A stretch of 64,000 nucleotides of DNA from Flavobacterium sp. Leaf82. GTDB lineage: Bacteria > Bacteroidota > Bacteroidia > Flavobacteriales > Flavobacteriaceae. Below are positions 1 through 9,206 of the stretch, one piece after another. Below the pieces are notes generated by a model that saw nothing but the letters and a program-made list of their open reading frames with translations, ran no database searches and was not told the origin of the DNA. Each line of letters begins with the position of its first letter. Position 1 is the first letter of the stretch. Position numbers and translations under genes: made by a program. The stretch lies in NCBI RefSeq assembly GCF_001422725.1, contig NZ_LMMA01000012.1:62001-126000 (forward strand), read 5' to 3'.

Positions 1-2
1 TT

Positions 3-968
3 AAAAACTTTGAAACTGATACAGTTCAGATCAAAAATCAAATGTCATTCAAGCAAATCGCAGATTTGTTAGACATGCCACAATCTCAAATACAACTTTT
101 AAATCCTTCGTATAAATTAAACGTAGTACCTTTTTATCAAAACGAACCACATTATTTGCGTTTGCCAAAAGATAAAATCGCCACTTTTGTTTCAAACGAA
201 GATAAAATTTATGACTACGTAGCGTATCAGTCCCTAAATAAAACAATGCCCGCAAAATTGGCTTTGAAAGTAACGCCAAAAGCAAAAGCAAAACTGGAGA
301 AAATAATTGAGCCAACAGATACTGATGTTAAGTGGTATAGAGTTCAAAAAGGAGATAACTTAGGAACCATTGCAGCTAAATATAATGTGACTATTCCTGA
401 ATTAAAAAAATGGAATAATCTTAAATCAAATGCAGTTGCGTTAGGAAGAAATCTAAAACTGAAAACAGATTACGATCCGGTTACTAAAAGCTTTAAAGAG
501 TTAAAAACTAATGCTGTTGAGAAAAGATCAGAAGAAGCAATTGCTGCCGCAGATGATAAAGATAAAAACAATACACAATCTAAAGAATATGTTGTGGCAG
601 CAGGAGATAATTTAGGAAGCATTGCTAAAAAATTCGGTACGACTATTGCGGAGTTAAAAGAACTAAATAGTTTAACTTCAAATAATATTGGTTTAGGCAA
701 AACATTGGTAGTTTCTAAAGCAACACCTGAAATTATTGATGAAAATGCCGTAAACACTGCAATTGCTTCAAATTCTTCGATTGATTCATTCAAGAAAAAA
801 GCAACTTCAGCCAAAGATCTTGGAGAAGACTATTACGTTAAAAAAGGAGATTCGTTGTATAGTATTTCAAAAAAATATCCGGGAGTTACAATTTCAGATA
901 TTAAAAAATGGAATAATATAAAAGACGGAGAAATTAAACCCGGAATGAAACTTAAAATAAACGGATAG
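3..968 (+). CDS. mltD: LysM-repeat C-terminal part of a MltD-like lytic murein transglycosylase (5' end outside the window)
   Basis: The reading frame is open to the left edge of the window, so the ATG at 42 is probably internal and the catalytic transglycosylase domain lies outside. The visible part has three LysM modules, each starting like YRVQKGDNLGTIAAKYNV, at roughly residues 100-140, 185-225 and 265-308 counted from the ATG. They are joined by Lys/Ala-rich linkers. LysM modules bind peptidoglycan glycan chains. The stretch before the first LysM (LNPSYKLNVVPF, then HYLRLPKDK) resembles the linker of flavobacterial MltD proteins, which cleave murein in the periplasm. The MltD assignment is inference because no catalytic Glu is visible. 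A DUF4837 lipoprotein gene follows 47 bases downstream. Confidence 0.75.
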   Translation, partial: KNFETDTVQIKNQMSFKQIADLLDMPQSQIQLLNPSYKLNVVPFYQNEPHYLRLPKDKIATFVSNEDKIYDYVAYQSLNKTMPAKLALKVTPKAKAKLEKIIEPTDTDVKWYRVQKGDNLGTIAAKYNVTIPELKKWNNLKSNAVALGRNLKLKTDYDPVTKSFKELKTNAVEKRSEEAIAAADDKDKNNTQSKEYVVAAGDNLGSIAKKFGTTIAELKELNSLTSNNIGLGKTLVVSKATPEIIDENAVNTAIASNSSIDSFKKKATSAKDLGEDYYVKKGDSLYSISKKYPGVTISDIKKWNNIKDGEIKPGMKLKING

Positions 969-1015
969 TAAAAAAATCTTACATAAATTTGGGTTTTATT
1001 TCATAAATTAAGAAA

Positions 1016-1984
1016 ATGAATAAAACCCATTTTTTATTGCTGCTAATTCCATTTGCACTCATTTCGTGTTTCAAAAATGAAAAGCAGTCCCAGCCTGTAT
1101 CCGGAAAAACCAATTCGATCTCTATTATCATAGACGATCAGTTGTGGTATGGTGAAGTAGGTGACAGCATCCGTAATAAATTTGCCTCACCGGTTTTGGG
1201 TCTTACCCAGGAAGAACCGTTATTTACCATAAATCAATATCCCGCTCGTCTGCTTGAAGGTTTCGTTACAGACAGCCGCAGTATAATTGTAGTCAAAAAA
1301 GCAGTTGCAGACAAATTCGAAATCAATCACAGTAGAGCATTACCCCATAATACATTTCGTATTTACGGCAAATCTGTAGATGATATTATTTGCAGCATCG
1401 AACTCAACTCCTCACAAATTATTAAGATCATTCGGGATGCCGAAATAAAAAAAATCCAGGAAGACAACAGCAAATCACTTCTAAACCCTGCTGTTATAAA
1501 AAACAAATTTCATATCGATTTGCAAATTCCAACAGGTTATGAATACATGTTGCACAAAAAGAATTTCATTTGGTTAAAGAAAGATATAATCAGTGGCAAC
1601 ACAAGCTTACTCATCTATCAGATACCTTTGCGCAGTTTTAAAAAAGGCTCAAATGTAATAAGCAATATCATCAGGATGCGCGATTCCGTTGGCAGTTACA
1701 TCAAAGGACGCGAACCCAATACAAGAATGATTACAGGGGAAGCTTATGCACCTTATTTTTCTTCGACAACTTTAGACGGCAAAAACGCTTATGAAACCAA
1801 AGGAACCTGGGAACTTAAGAATGATTTTATGTCCGGGCCTTTTATCAATTATGCAATTGTAGACGAAATGTACAATAGGATTTTAGTTATAGAAGGATTC
1901 TGTTATTCGCCCTCAAATCAGGAACGTGATTTAATGTTTGATCTGGAAGCAATTATAAAATCTGTCAAAATAGATAAACGATAA
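1016..1984 (+). CDS. DUF4837 family lipoprotein
   Basis: A 322-residue protein with a lipoprotein signal peptide: hydrophobic MNKTHFLLLLIPFALISC with a lipobox ending at Cys18. It is therefore probably anchored to a membrane facing the periplasm or exposed outside. The mature part (SIIIDDQLWYGEVGDSIR near residue 36, then QEEPLFTINQYP) matches the Bacteroidetes family DUF4837 as I remember it. No biochemical function is known to me. It follows the LysM protein by 47 bases on the same strand, so the two may be co-transcribed. A TAnnTTTG-like element at 2022-2029 lies after it and probably serves the next gene. Confidence 0.8.
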   Translation: MNKTHFLLLLIPFALISCFKNEKQSQPVSGKTNSISIIIDDQLWYGEVGDSIRNKFASPVLGLTQEEPLFTINQYPARLLEGFVTDSRSIIVVKKAVADKFEINHSRALPHNTFRIYGKSVDDIICSIELNSSQIIKIIRDAEIKKIQEDNSKSLLNPAVIKNKFHIDLQIPTGYEYMLHKKNFIWLKKDIISGNTSLLIYQIPLRSFKKGSNVISNIIRMRDSVGSYIKGREPNTRMITGEAYAPYFSSTTLDGKNAYETKGTWELKNDFMSGPFINYAIVDEMYNRILVIEGFCYSPSNQERDLMFDLEAIIKSVKIDKR

Positions 1985-2058
1985 CAATCAAAACCGAAAA
2001 CAATTAACTAATATTTTTTCTTATTTTTGTTTTGTAACAAACATTAAAACAAAGACTT

Positions 2059-2700
2059 ATGAAAAATTTAATCACAGTATTAGTAATGTTACTGCTGTTT
2101 TTTGTTTCCTGTAAAAAAGAAGTAAAAACAGAAGTTGGAACCGTAAATGCTAAAGACAGCATTATAACAACAGAACCAATTGCCGAAGAACCTGTAGATT
2201 CAGCAACAGAAATGAAAGCCTGGCAAGATTATGCTAAACCGGGCGAACCCCACAAACTAATGACAGATGAAGTAGGAACCTGGAATTGCGATATGACTTT
2301 CTGGTACGAACCAAATGGTAAACCTGAAAAATCAAGTTCTGTAGCAAATGTCAAAATGATTCTTGGAGGGCGTTATCAGGAAACCAATTATCAGGGAAAA
2401 ATAATGGGACAGCCATTTGAAGGAAAAAGTACCCTTGCTTACAACAACTCCAGCAAAGAATATACAACAACTTTTATCGACAACATGGGTACAGGAATGA
2501 TGGTGGCAATGGGTAAATATGATGATAAAACAAAAAGTATGGAACTAAAAGGAGAAGTCGTAAATCCTGTAAATCAGAAAAAGACACCTTTCAGGGAAAT
2601 CTATACAATTGTAGATCCACAAACTCGTAAAATGGAAATGTTTGATGTGAAAAATGGAAATGAATATAAAAGTATGGAAATTATCATGAAGAAAAAATAA
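2059..2700 (+). CDS. DUF1579 family lipoprotein
   Basis: A 213-residue exported protein. The N-terminus MKNLITVLVMLLLFFVSC is a lipoprotein signal with Cys18 as the likely lipidated residue, followed by a Lys/Glu/Thr-rich linker to about residue 55. The globular part (GTWNCDMTFWYEPNGKP near 74, then GGRYQETNYQG and an EIYTIVDP segment) fits DUF1579, a family of unknown function with a lipocalin-like look. A possible -7 element TATTTTTG sits at 2022-2029 and a hairpin terminator follows at 2723-2756, so it is probably a single-gene transcript. Start is the ATG just before the signal peptide. Confidence 0.8.
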   Translation: MKNLITVLVMLLLFFVSCKKEVKTEVGTVNAKDSIITTEPIAEEPVDSATEMKAWQDYAKPGEPHKLMTDEVGTWNCDMTFWYEPNGKPEKSSSVANVKMILGGRYQETNYQGKIMGQPFEGKSTLAYNNSSKEYTTTFIDNMGTGMMVAMGKYDDKTKSMELKGEVVNPVNQKKTPFREIYTIVDPQTRKMEMFDVKNGNEYKSMEIIMKKK

Positions 2701-2722
2701 GCTTTTATTCAATCAAAAGTAT

Positions 2723-2756
2723 AAATCCTGATTGCAGTTTGTAGTCAGGATTTTTA
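2723..2756 (+). terminator. Rho-independent terminator after the DUF1579 gene
   Basis: Inverted repeat AAATCCTGA / TCAGGATTT with a 13-base loop, followed by a T-rich run. It ends the DUF1579 transcript, and the promoter of the next gene overlaps it. Confidence 0.8.
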
Positions 2757-2771
2757 TTTAATGTAATTTTG
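2739..2771 (+). promoter_or_regulatory. Bacteroidetes-type promoter for the ElaA-like gene
   Basis: TTG at 2739-2741 and TAATTTTG at 2764-2771, separated by 22 bases, fit the -33 TTG / -7 TAnnTTTG pattern of Bacteroidetes. The elements overlap the preceding terminator hairpin. The gene starts at 2805. Confidence 0.5.
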
Positions 2772-2804
2772 CTTAGCGTTATTAAAATTGAAATAGAATA
2801 CATA

Positions 2805-3251
2805 ATGGAATTAAAGTGGAAAATAAAGCCTTTTGAGGCATTAACGGTTCATGAGTTATATGATTTACTAAAAGTAAGAAGTGAAATCTTTGTAGTAGAG
2901 CAAAATTGCGTTTATCTGGACCTTGACGGAAAAGACAAGAAAGCATTACACCTAATTGGTCAATATGACGACAAAATTGTAGCCTATGCGCGTTTATTCG
3001 ATGCCGGAATTAGTTTCGACAATGCCTCAATTGGCAGAGTAGTGGTAGATGCAAATTATCGCGACAAAAAATGGGGACACGATTTAATGCGAGAAGCCAT
3101 TGCAGGAATAAAATCAAATTTCGATAAAGACAAAATAACTATCGGAGCACAATTGTACCTAAAGAAATTTTATGAAAGTCACGGATTTGTACAATCCAGC
3201 GAAATGTATCTTGAAGATGATATTCCGCATATTGAGATGATCAGAGAATAA
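2805..3251 (+). CDS. ElaA-like GNAT family N-acetyltransferase
   Basis: A 148-residue GNAT protein from the ATG at 2805. A longer reading from a TTG at 2769 is unlikely because that TTG overlaps the -7 element. The N-terminus WKIKPFEALTVHELYDLLKVRSEIFVVEQ is split by the ElaA signature RSEIFVVEQNCVYLDLDG. The acetyl-CoA binding region IGRVVVDANYRDKKWG, around residues 87-103, follows. Family members transfer acetyl groups from acetyl-CoA to amines; the substrate of ElaA proteins is not established. It stands alone between a terminator and a gap before the convergent OmpA-domain gene. Confidence 0.85.
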   Translation: MELKWKIKPFEALTVHELYDLLKVRSEIFVVEQNCVYLDLDGKDKKALHLIGQYDDKIVAYARLFDAGISFDNASIGRVVVDANYRDKKWGHDLMREAIAGIKSNFDKDKITIGAQLYLKKFYESHGFVQSSEMYLEDDIPHIEMIRE

Positions 3252-3422
3252 TATTTATTAAATTCTAAAATCAGCTAATCTTGATTTAAACATATTGTGT
3301 ATTTAGAATCACACTAATGCAACATTATTGCAATATATAAATCTATTTAAATATTTAATTATAACTAATTTAAATACAAACGTGTAGTAGTTTTTCTTAG
3401 AGTTTTACTTTAAGTCAGAAAG

Positions 3423-4226
3423 CTATAATTTGGTAATTAAAAATTCGACGCGGCGATCAAGGGCATCACCTTTTCCTAACGGAAATTTATTGCCGCAGCC
3501 GCGATAAGTCATTCGGTTTTTAGAAATTTTTTTGGAACTCAGATAATTAAAAACGGTCTTTGCGCGGTTCCACGAAAGTTTCCTTTCTTTAGTATCCTTA
3601 TCAATTCCGTCGCTGTAAATTTTGGGAGTACAACAAACATGACCCCTAATTTCGAAACGCACGTTCTTTTTATTTTCTAAAATAACTACGACTTTATCCA
3701 GTTCTTTTTTAGAAAGCGAAGTCAGTTTTGAACTTCCAAGATTAAAGAGAATGTTTTCTAAGAAAATTTTATCACCTACTTTAATTTTATCGCTAAACGA
3801 ATCATGAATTCCTTTCCCGAGGTTGTTTTTCTTAAAAATGATCAAATCAACCCTGCGGTTTCTGGAACGCGTTTCATGCAAGTTTTCTACAGTATCTGTT
3901 TTAAGTAAAATACGTCCTTTGCCTTCAAGAATTATGATAGTACTATTATCAAATCCGGCTGAGGCTAATAGATTCTGGATAGTCCTGGCGCGATTATTTG
4001 ATAATTGAAAATTATATTCATCATTTCCCCGATCATCACAATACCCATAAATTTGTATTGACGCTACTTTTGAAGTGTCGAGATCTTTAATAAAACAGTT
4101 TACAACTTCGGTTGCTTTTCGTGTAAGATCGAATCTGTCAAATTCGAAATAAATGGTTTCAATGGTTTTTTGCTGCGCCGATAAATTGTAAATTAAAAAC
4201 AGAAATAAGGCTCTACAAATGTTCAT
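3423..4226 (-). CDS. Exported protein with two OmpA-like peptidoglycan-binding domains
   Basis: A 267-residue protein with a signal peptide (MNICRALFLFLIYNLSAQ) and no visible beta-barrel or lipobox Cys. It consists almost entirely of two OmpA C-terminal-like domains. Domain 1 spans about 25-130 (YFEFDRFDLT, ASIQIYGYCDDRGNDEYN, ETRSRNRRVDLII). Domain 2 spans about 155-267 (ILFNLGSSKLT, FEIRGHVCC, DALDRRVEFLI). The Asp and Arg that contact diaminopimelate in this fold (NxxLSxxRA and RRV motifs) are recognisable in domain 1 and partly in domain 2. It probably bridges murein and another periplasmic partner. It lies 2 bases downstream of the S41 protease gene, apparently in one operon. Confidence 0.8.
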   Translation of the reverse strand: MNICRALFLFLIYNLSAQQKTIETIYFEFDRFDLTRKATEVVNCFIKDLDTSKVASIQIYGYCDDRGNDEYNFQLSNNRARTIQNLLASAGFDNSTIIILEGKGRILLKTDTVENLHETRSRNRRVDLIIFKKNNLGKGIHDSFSDKIKVGDKIFLENILFNLGSSKLTSLSKKELDKVVVILENKKNVRFEIRGHVCCTPKIYSDGIDKDTKERKLSWNRAKTVFNYLSSKKISKNRMTYRGCGNKFPLGKGDALDRRVEFLITKL

Positions 4227-4228
4227 TT

Positions 4229-5866
4229 TTACATCTTTAAAATCGTTTTATATTCAGTTTGATTATTTAAAACACTTACCGCCTTCTTAATCTCTGAATT
4301 GTTTCTAATATAATATTGATATAATCCCTCCTGATATTGATATCTTTTAATCAGTTCTTCCTGAATCAGGTTTCTAATTTCTTTTTGGTTCTTGTCCAGC
4401 AAAGTTGTTTTACTTTTTTCAAGGGCAGCCAATAATTGTTGGTATTCCGGAGCTATTGTTTCATCGATTTTTTCATTTTTGGCAGCAGCCAGAGTATTTT
4501 TCAAAGCCACTTCGGTTTCCGTATCAAAACTAATTTTATTTGCTTTTAAGTATTGTTTAAAACTCACGTAATCAGCATCTGAAACCGTTGGTATTTTATC
4601 TCCAAGATTTGGATTCTTATAATAATAGGTAGTTGCGTAATCAAAGATTCCGTCATTTTTTAATAACGCAGTCGTAATCGGACTCATTTTAGCTTCGTCT
4701 AATTCAATATCCGGCAAAACGCCGCCACCATCATAAACCGTTCTTCCTTTTCTGGTTTTAAAAGCATTAAAGTTTTTAGCTTCGGTTTTTTGAGCCACGC
4801 CATTTTTATCTTTATGCGCATAATCCAAAGCCTGAATACAACGACCGGAAGGCGTATAATAACGTGAAATTGTTACTTTTAGCTGAGTTCCGTAAGTCAG
4901 ATCAACAGAACGCTGCACTAAACCTTTTCCAAAACTACGACTTCCCAAAACTACCGCACGATCTAAATCCTGTAAAGCTCCCGAAACAATTTCAGAGGCA
5001 GAAGCACTTCGTCCGTTTACCAAAATCGCCAACGGAATTTGAGTATCAATAGGTTCTTTTGTTGTTTTATAGGTGTTATTATGTTTTTCGATTCTTGATT
5101 TTGTCGTTACAATAACTTCATTTTTAGGAACAAACAAGTTACATATATCAATTGCTTCATTTAGCAAGCCACCCGGATTTCCTCTTAAATCAAGCACAAT
5201 TTGCGTAGCGCCATCAGCTTTTAGTTTTTCAAGAGCGTCTTTTACTTCATTTGAAGCTTTACGGCTAAAATGTGCCAGAACGATATAACCCGTTTTATCA
5301 TCTATCTTTCCATAGAACGGAACTGATTTAATATCAACTTCATCCAAAACCAATTCAGTAGTAAACGTTTTTCCCTGACGCAGGTATTTAATCTGAATTT
5401 TAGTATTCTTAGTTCCTTTTAACAATTGCGAAGCGTCATCTTTAAAATCAGCAATCAAAACATCACCAATCTGGATAATTTCGTCGCCTGCTTTTAATCC
5501 CGCTTTGTCAGCAGGATAATTTTTATAAGGTTCACGAACAATTAAGCGATCTTTTTTTCTGGAGATCAAAGCGCCAATTCCCGTATATTCTCCCGTATTG
5601 TTGATCTTGAAATTTACAACATCCTGTTCGTTAAAATAAACCGTATAAGGATCTAAACTTCCCAACATGCTTTTAATCGCTTTATCCATCAAGTCACCAG
5701 GATTGGTTTCGTCGACATAATTCGTATTAACGGCTTTGAATAATGTGGTGAAGATTTCGATTTGCTTGGCAATTTCAAAAAAGTCGTCTTTGAAACTGGT
5801 TCCAATAAATAAAAATCCTGCCGCAACAGTTGGTATGATGAATTTCTTTTTGAAATAAGGATACAT
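4229..5866 (-). CDS. S41 family C-terminal processing peptidase with PDZ domain
   Basis: A 545-residue serine protease of the CtpA/Prc family, which trims or degrades periplasmic proteins from their C-termini. An N-terminal hydrophobic segment at residues 9-25 anchors or exports it. A PDZ domain (YTGIGALISRKKDRLIV, KAGDEIIQIGD) lies at about 93-165 and the S41 core at about 185-370. The catalytic Ser sits in NGRSASASEIVSGAL (near residue 285) and the paired Lys in SFGKGLVQ, both intact. The alpha-helical C-terminal tail of roughly 150 residues is usual for Bacteroidetes versions. It lies between the DUF4349 lipoprotein and the OmpA-domain gene with 2-base gaps. Confidence 0.93.
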   Translation of the reverse strand: MYPYFKKKFIIPTVAAGFLFIGTSFKDDFFEIAKQIEIFTTLFKAVNTNYVDETNPGDLMDKAIKSMLGSLDPYTVYFNEQDVVNFKINNTGEYTGIGALISRKKDRLIVREPYKNYPADKAGLKAGDEIIQIGDVLIADFKDDASQLLKGTKNTKIQIKYLRQGKTFTTELVLDEVDIKSVPFYGKIDDKTGYIVLAHFSRKASNEVKDALEKLKADGATQIVLDLRGNPGGLLNEAIDICNLFVPKNEVIVTTKSRIEKHNNTYKTTKEPIDTQIPLAILVNGRSASASEIVSGALQDLDRAVVLGSRSFGKGLVQRSVDLTYGTQLKVTISRYYTPSGRCIQALDYAHKDKNGVAQKTEAKNFNAFKTRKGRTVYDGGGVLPDIELDEAKMSPITTALLKNDGIFDYATTYYYKNPNLGDKIPTVSDADYVSFKQYLKANKISFDTETEVALKNTLAAAKNEKIDETIAPEYQQLLAALEKSKTTLLDKNQKEIRNLIQEELIKRYQYQEGLYQYYIRNNSEIKKAVSVLNNQTEYKTILKM

Positions 5867-5868
5867 GA

Positions 5869-6687
5869 TTATAGTTTTTTTCTTTTAAATCTTTTTCTAA
5901 TAAAATAGGCGAATACGCAAAATAGTATAATAAATGGCCAAAGGCTAATGATCGATATTAAAAATTCTGAAAGACTAAAAAATCCCGATTGAATGGCAGT
6001 CCAGATTTTTGATCCGTACGAAGTTTTAACCCCTTCTTTTTGAGCAATGGTTTTGTAGAATTCGATGGTAACAGTACTTTCTGATACACGACTTTCCAAG
6101 TATTTCAGCTGTCCTTCTTTAGCTTCAATTTCTTCGCGAATGGCTGAAATCTGTTTTTCAATTTCCAGAATCTCGCTAATTTTTGTCGCTTTTTGTAATA
6201 TTTCTAAGTAACGGGCTTCGAGTTTACGTTTGTTATTTAATCTTGTGGTTAGGTCAATATATCGTTCGGTTACATTTTGAGCCGAAATGTCTTTTCTTTC
6301 AAAATAAGAAACACCTTTTGAAACAGAATTTATAAAAGCATCAAAATTCTCACTTGGAACACGAATGGTTAGATTTCTATAAATGTTGTTATAATCTTTT
6401 CCTTCAGAATCATTTTCAATCGTAGCTTTATTTGTAGCAATTGCAGTTTGAATTTGCTTAAAAGTTTCTTCTAAATCATTAGTTTCAAATCGAAGAGAAG
6501 CTTCTTTGATAATTTTTTGCGAAATTTGAGGAGAAGCTGGCTCAGCTTGTGCATCAGAACTGGTAGCAGATTCGTTTTTTGCAGTAAGTTTAATGGCACT
6601 AACTGCCATATCAGCCATTGGCTCTTCGTTTTTACCACAACCCGTAAAGCTAAAAAGAACAAAGAATAAAATGGAAATATATTTCAT
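5869..6687 (-). CDS. DUF4349 family lipoprotein with C-terminal membrane helix
   Basis: A 272-residue protein. The lipobox in MKYISILFFVLFSFTGC puts Cys17 as the lipidated residue. A low-complexity linker leads to a DUF4349 region (residues 58-225: IIKEASLRFETNDLEETF, NLTIRVPSENFDAF) whose second half is a long coiled coil with heptad-like Leu/Ile. A hydrophobic helix at about 243-263 (ISLWPFIILFCVFAYFIR) is followed by an RKRFKRKK tail, which suggests a membrane segment with the tail in the cytoplasm. Function is unknown. It sits between rnpA and the S41 protease, 2 bases before the latter. Confidence 0.83.
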   Translation of the reverse strand: MKYISILFFVLFSFTGCGKNEEPMADMAVSAIKLTAKNESATSSDAQAEPASPQISQKIIKEASLRFETNDLEETFKQIQTAIATNKATIENDSEGKDYNNIYRNLTIRVPSENFDAFINSVSKGVSYFERKDISAQNVTERYIDLTTRLNNKRKLEARYLEILQKATKISEILEIEKQISAIREEIEAKEGQLKYLESRVSESTVTIEFYKTIAQKEGVKTSYGSKIWTAIQSGFFSLSEFLISIISLWPFIILFCVFAYFIRKRFKRKKL

Positions 6688-6768
6688 ATCTATTTCAAAT
6701 TAAATCTAAAACTACAATTTTTTTATAAGCGTTGGTCTAATTTGATAAATAAAGTTATAATTGAAAGA

Positions 6769-7173
6769 TTACAACTCCGTTTTATTTTCAGAATCAATAG
6801 GTTTGTTTACCTGCAAAAGGAATTTCTCAAACAACTGAATTGTTTTGGTATTGATTTCTTCATATGATAATTTGTCTTTCGTCTGATAAAAAAACATCAA
6901 AGAATACGGTTCCTGGATATTGTCTAAAAGCAAATGTTTGTTCAAACGATACGTTTCTCTCAAAACGCGTTTGAAATAATTACGATCAACCGCTTTTTTA
7001 AAGTATTTTTTAGAGACAGAAACGCCCATTTTTATTTTTTCATCTGCATCAACTTCCGCTTGACGGTAAACCAAACGCAATGGATATTTAGAAACCGATT
7101 TTCCTTCAGAAAACAGTAAACCAATTGTCGTTTTGCTCTTTAAGCGTTCATTTTTGGGGTAAGTGAAGTTCAT
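6769..7173 (-). CDS. rnpA: Ribonuclease P protein component
   Basis: A 134-residue basic protein that helps the RNase P RNA mature the 5' ends of tRNAs. The family signature appears as VDRNYFKRVLRETYR (the RNR-type motif) around residues 62-77. The N-terminal part (NERLKSKTTIGLLFSEGKS) and the GVSVSKKYFKKAVDRN strand-helix are typical. It is not preceded here by rpmH, which is common in flavobacteria. A possible -7 element, TACCTTTG on the minus strand, lies at 7205-7212. The next gene downstream is the DUF4349 lipoprotein, 81 bases away. Confidence 0.95.
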   Translation of the reverse strand: MNFTYPKNERLKSKTTIGLLFSEGKSVSKYPLRLVYRQAEVDADEKIKMGVSVSKKYFKKAVDRNYFKRVLRETYRLNKHLLLDNIQEPYSLMFFYQTKDKLSYEEINTKTIQLFEKFLLQVNKPIDSENKTEL

Positions 7174-7298
7174 TTAATTCAGAAAAAATTTGCAATTTTA
7201 TAGGCAAAGGTACAATTAAACCAGAAAAACGGTTATTGTTTTCAATTTTTATAAGGCTAAAAATTTATTTATTACTTTTGGGCATTAATTTTTTAAGC

Positions 7299-8039
7299 AT
7301 GCAAAAAATAATTTCCTATCCAATATCTGCTATATACTATATCATTTTTAGTTTGTGTTTGCTTGTATTTCATCCAATACAATGGATTTGCCTAAATGTT
7401 TTTGGCTATCAGGCTCATAAAAAAAGTGTCGATTATTTAAATTTTTGCCTTTTAAGATGCACAAATCTTGTAGGAACAACTTATAAAATCGAAAACAGAG
7501 AAACCATTCCAACCGGAGTTCCAATTATTTTTGTTTCAAATCACCAAAGTATGTACGATATTATCGCAATGATTTGGTATTTTAGACGTTTTCATTGTAA
7601 ATTTGTAAGTAAGAAGGAGTTAGGTAGCGGAATTCCGAGTGTATCTTATAATTTACGCCACGGAGGATCAGTGCTAATTGACCGTAAAGACCCAAAACAA
7701 GCCATTCCTGCAATCAAAGGATTGTCTGAATATATTGAGAAATACAATAGATCTGCTGTTATTTTTCCTGAAGGAACGCGTAGCAAAACAGGAAAACCGA
7801 AAGAATTCGCTCAAAATGGTTTAAAAATTCTATGTAAATATGCACCTTCTGCGTATATAGTACCAGTGAGTATCAACAATTCATGGAAAATGGTAAAATA
7901 TGGTTTTTTTCCTGTAGGTTTAGGAAATCGCCTTACCTTTACAGCACATAAGGCTTTGGCAGTAAAAGACTATAACTTTGCTGATTTAATGGCGATGACA
8001 GAGAAAGCAGTTGTAGAAGGAGTAAACGAGTATAAATAG
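7299..8039 (+). CDS. plsC: 1-acyl-sn-glycerol-3-phosphate acyltransferase
   Basis: A 246-residue membrane-associated acyltransferase that makes phosphatidic acid from lysophosphatidic acid. The chosen ATG at 7299 (MQKIISYPISAIYYII) replaces an upstream TTG at 7236. A TACTTTTG element at 7273-7280 supports transcription starting between them. An N-terminal membrane helix spans about 7-30. The four acyltransferase blocks are visible: SNHQSMYD (NHxxxxD type, near residue 85), a VLIDRKD block, FPEGTRSKTG (near 155) and a VPVSI block. It is divergent from rnpA and followed 51 bases later by the acyl-ACP desaturase, so both lipid genes may be co-expressed. Confidence 0.92.
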   Translation: MQKIISYPISAIYYIIFSLCLLVFHPIQWICLNVFGYQAHKKSVDYLNFCLLRCTNLVGTTYKIENRETIPTGVPIIFVSNHQSMYDIIAMIWYFRRFHCKFVSKKELGSGIPSVSYNLRHGGSVLIDRKDPKQAIPAIKGLSEYIEKYNRSAVIFPEGTRSKTGKPKEFAQNGLKILCKYAPSAYIVPVSINNSWKMVKYGFFPVGLGNRLTFTAHKALAVKDYNFADLMAMTEKAVVEGVNEYK

Positions 8040-8090
8040 ATTTTTGATTCAGAATAATCTGAAATGAAAATCCCAAATCTAAAATAAGTA

Positions 8091-9083
8091 ATGTCTATAA
8101 AAAACATTAGATTAGAAGTAATGCAGTTTTTGGAAAAAAACGTGGATAGCTTCGTTGAACAGTATTTAATTCCAGTGGAAAAAATTTGGCAGCCGTCAGA
8201 CTTTTTGCCTAATTCTGAAGGAGAAAATTTCTTTGAGGAGGTAAAAGAGTTACGTGAAATTGCTAAAGAATTACCATATGATTTCTGGGTAACACTTGTA
8301 GGTGACACAATCACTGAGGAAGCTTTGCCAACTTATGAATCATGGTTAATGGATGTAGAAGGTATAAATCAGGTAGAAAATGGTGGAAATGGCTGGTCTA
8401 AATGGATCAGACAATGGACAGGAGAAGAGAACCGCCACGGTGATTTACTAAATAAATACTTGTATTTGTCCGGTCGTGTGAACATGCGTGAAATCGAAAT
8501 GACAACACAGCACTTAATCAACGACGGTTTTGATATTGGAACTGGATCTGACCCATACAAAAACTTTGTATACACCAGTTTCCAGGAATTAGCAACTTAT
8601 GTTTCGCACAATAGAGTAGCCCAAATGGCGAAAAAATTTGGAGATAACAAGTTGTCTAAAATGTGTAAAATGATTGCTGGTGACGAAATGCGTCATCACC
8701 ACGCATATAGCGAGTTTGTTACTCGTATTTTTGCAGTAGATCCAAGCGAAATGATGTTGGCGTTTCAATACATGATGAAACAAAAAATCGTTATGCCGGC
8801 ACACTTTTTAAGAGAATCTGGTCAAAAGATCAGTTCTGCTTTCGAACAATTCTCTGATTCTGCTCAACGTATTGGAGTTTACACCGCAAACGATTATGTA
8901 GATATCATGCAAAAATTAATCGATAAATGGGAAATTGATAAGATTTCTAATTTAACAGATGAAGCTGAAAAAGCACGTGATTACTTAATGAAATTACCAT
9001 CTCGTATGGCAAGAATCTCAGAAAGATTAGTGATTCCGCAAGAATCACATATCTTTAAATGGGTTGAACCAGCGAGACTTTAA
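8091..9083 (+). CDS. Acyl-[acyl-carrier-protein] desaturase
   Basis: A 330-residue soluble di-iron desaturase of the plant stearoyl-ACP delta-9 type, which puts a double bond into acyl-ACP chains. The two iron-binding motifs are intact: EENRHGDLL near residue 112 and DEMRHHHAY near 203, with additional ligand Glu residues at EEVKELRE and in the FQELATYVSHNR helix. Length matches the family. It follows the PlsC-like acyltransferase by 51 bases, which fits membrane fluidity control. A terminator follows at 9163-9206. Bacterial members of this family are mostly in Actinobacteria and Bacteroidetes. Confidence 0.92.
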   Translation: MSIKNIRLEVMQFLEKNVDSFVEQYLIPVEKIWQPSDFLPNSEGENFFEEVKELREIAKELPYDFWVTLVGDTITEEALPTYESWLMDVEGINQVENGGNGWSKWIRQWTGEENRHGDLLNKYLYLSGRVNMREIEMTTQHLINDGFDIGTGSDPYKNFVYTSFQELATYVSHNRVAQMAKKFGDNKLSKMCKMIAGDEMRHHHAYSEFVTRIFAVDPSEMMLAFQYMMKQKIVMPAHFLRESGQKISSAFEQFSDSAQRIGVYTANDYVDIMQKLIDKWEIDKISNLTDEAEKARDYLMKLPSRMARISERLVIPQESHIFKWVEPARL

Positions 9084-9162
9084 ATATTTTAGAGTTCTGA
9101 TTTTAGAGTTTAGATTGTTCTGAAACTTGAATTTTAGATTTTAAATTGATATTGAAAATATT

Positions 9163-9206
9163 GTTGATTGTTGAGGTTTGTAAAACTTTAACAATCAACT
9201 TTTTTT
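9163..9206 (+). terminator. Terminator after the desaturase gene
   Basis: Arms GTTGATTGTT (9163-9172) and AACAATCAAC (9190-9199), followed by seven or more T residues. Confidence 0.75.
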
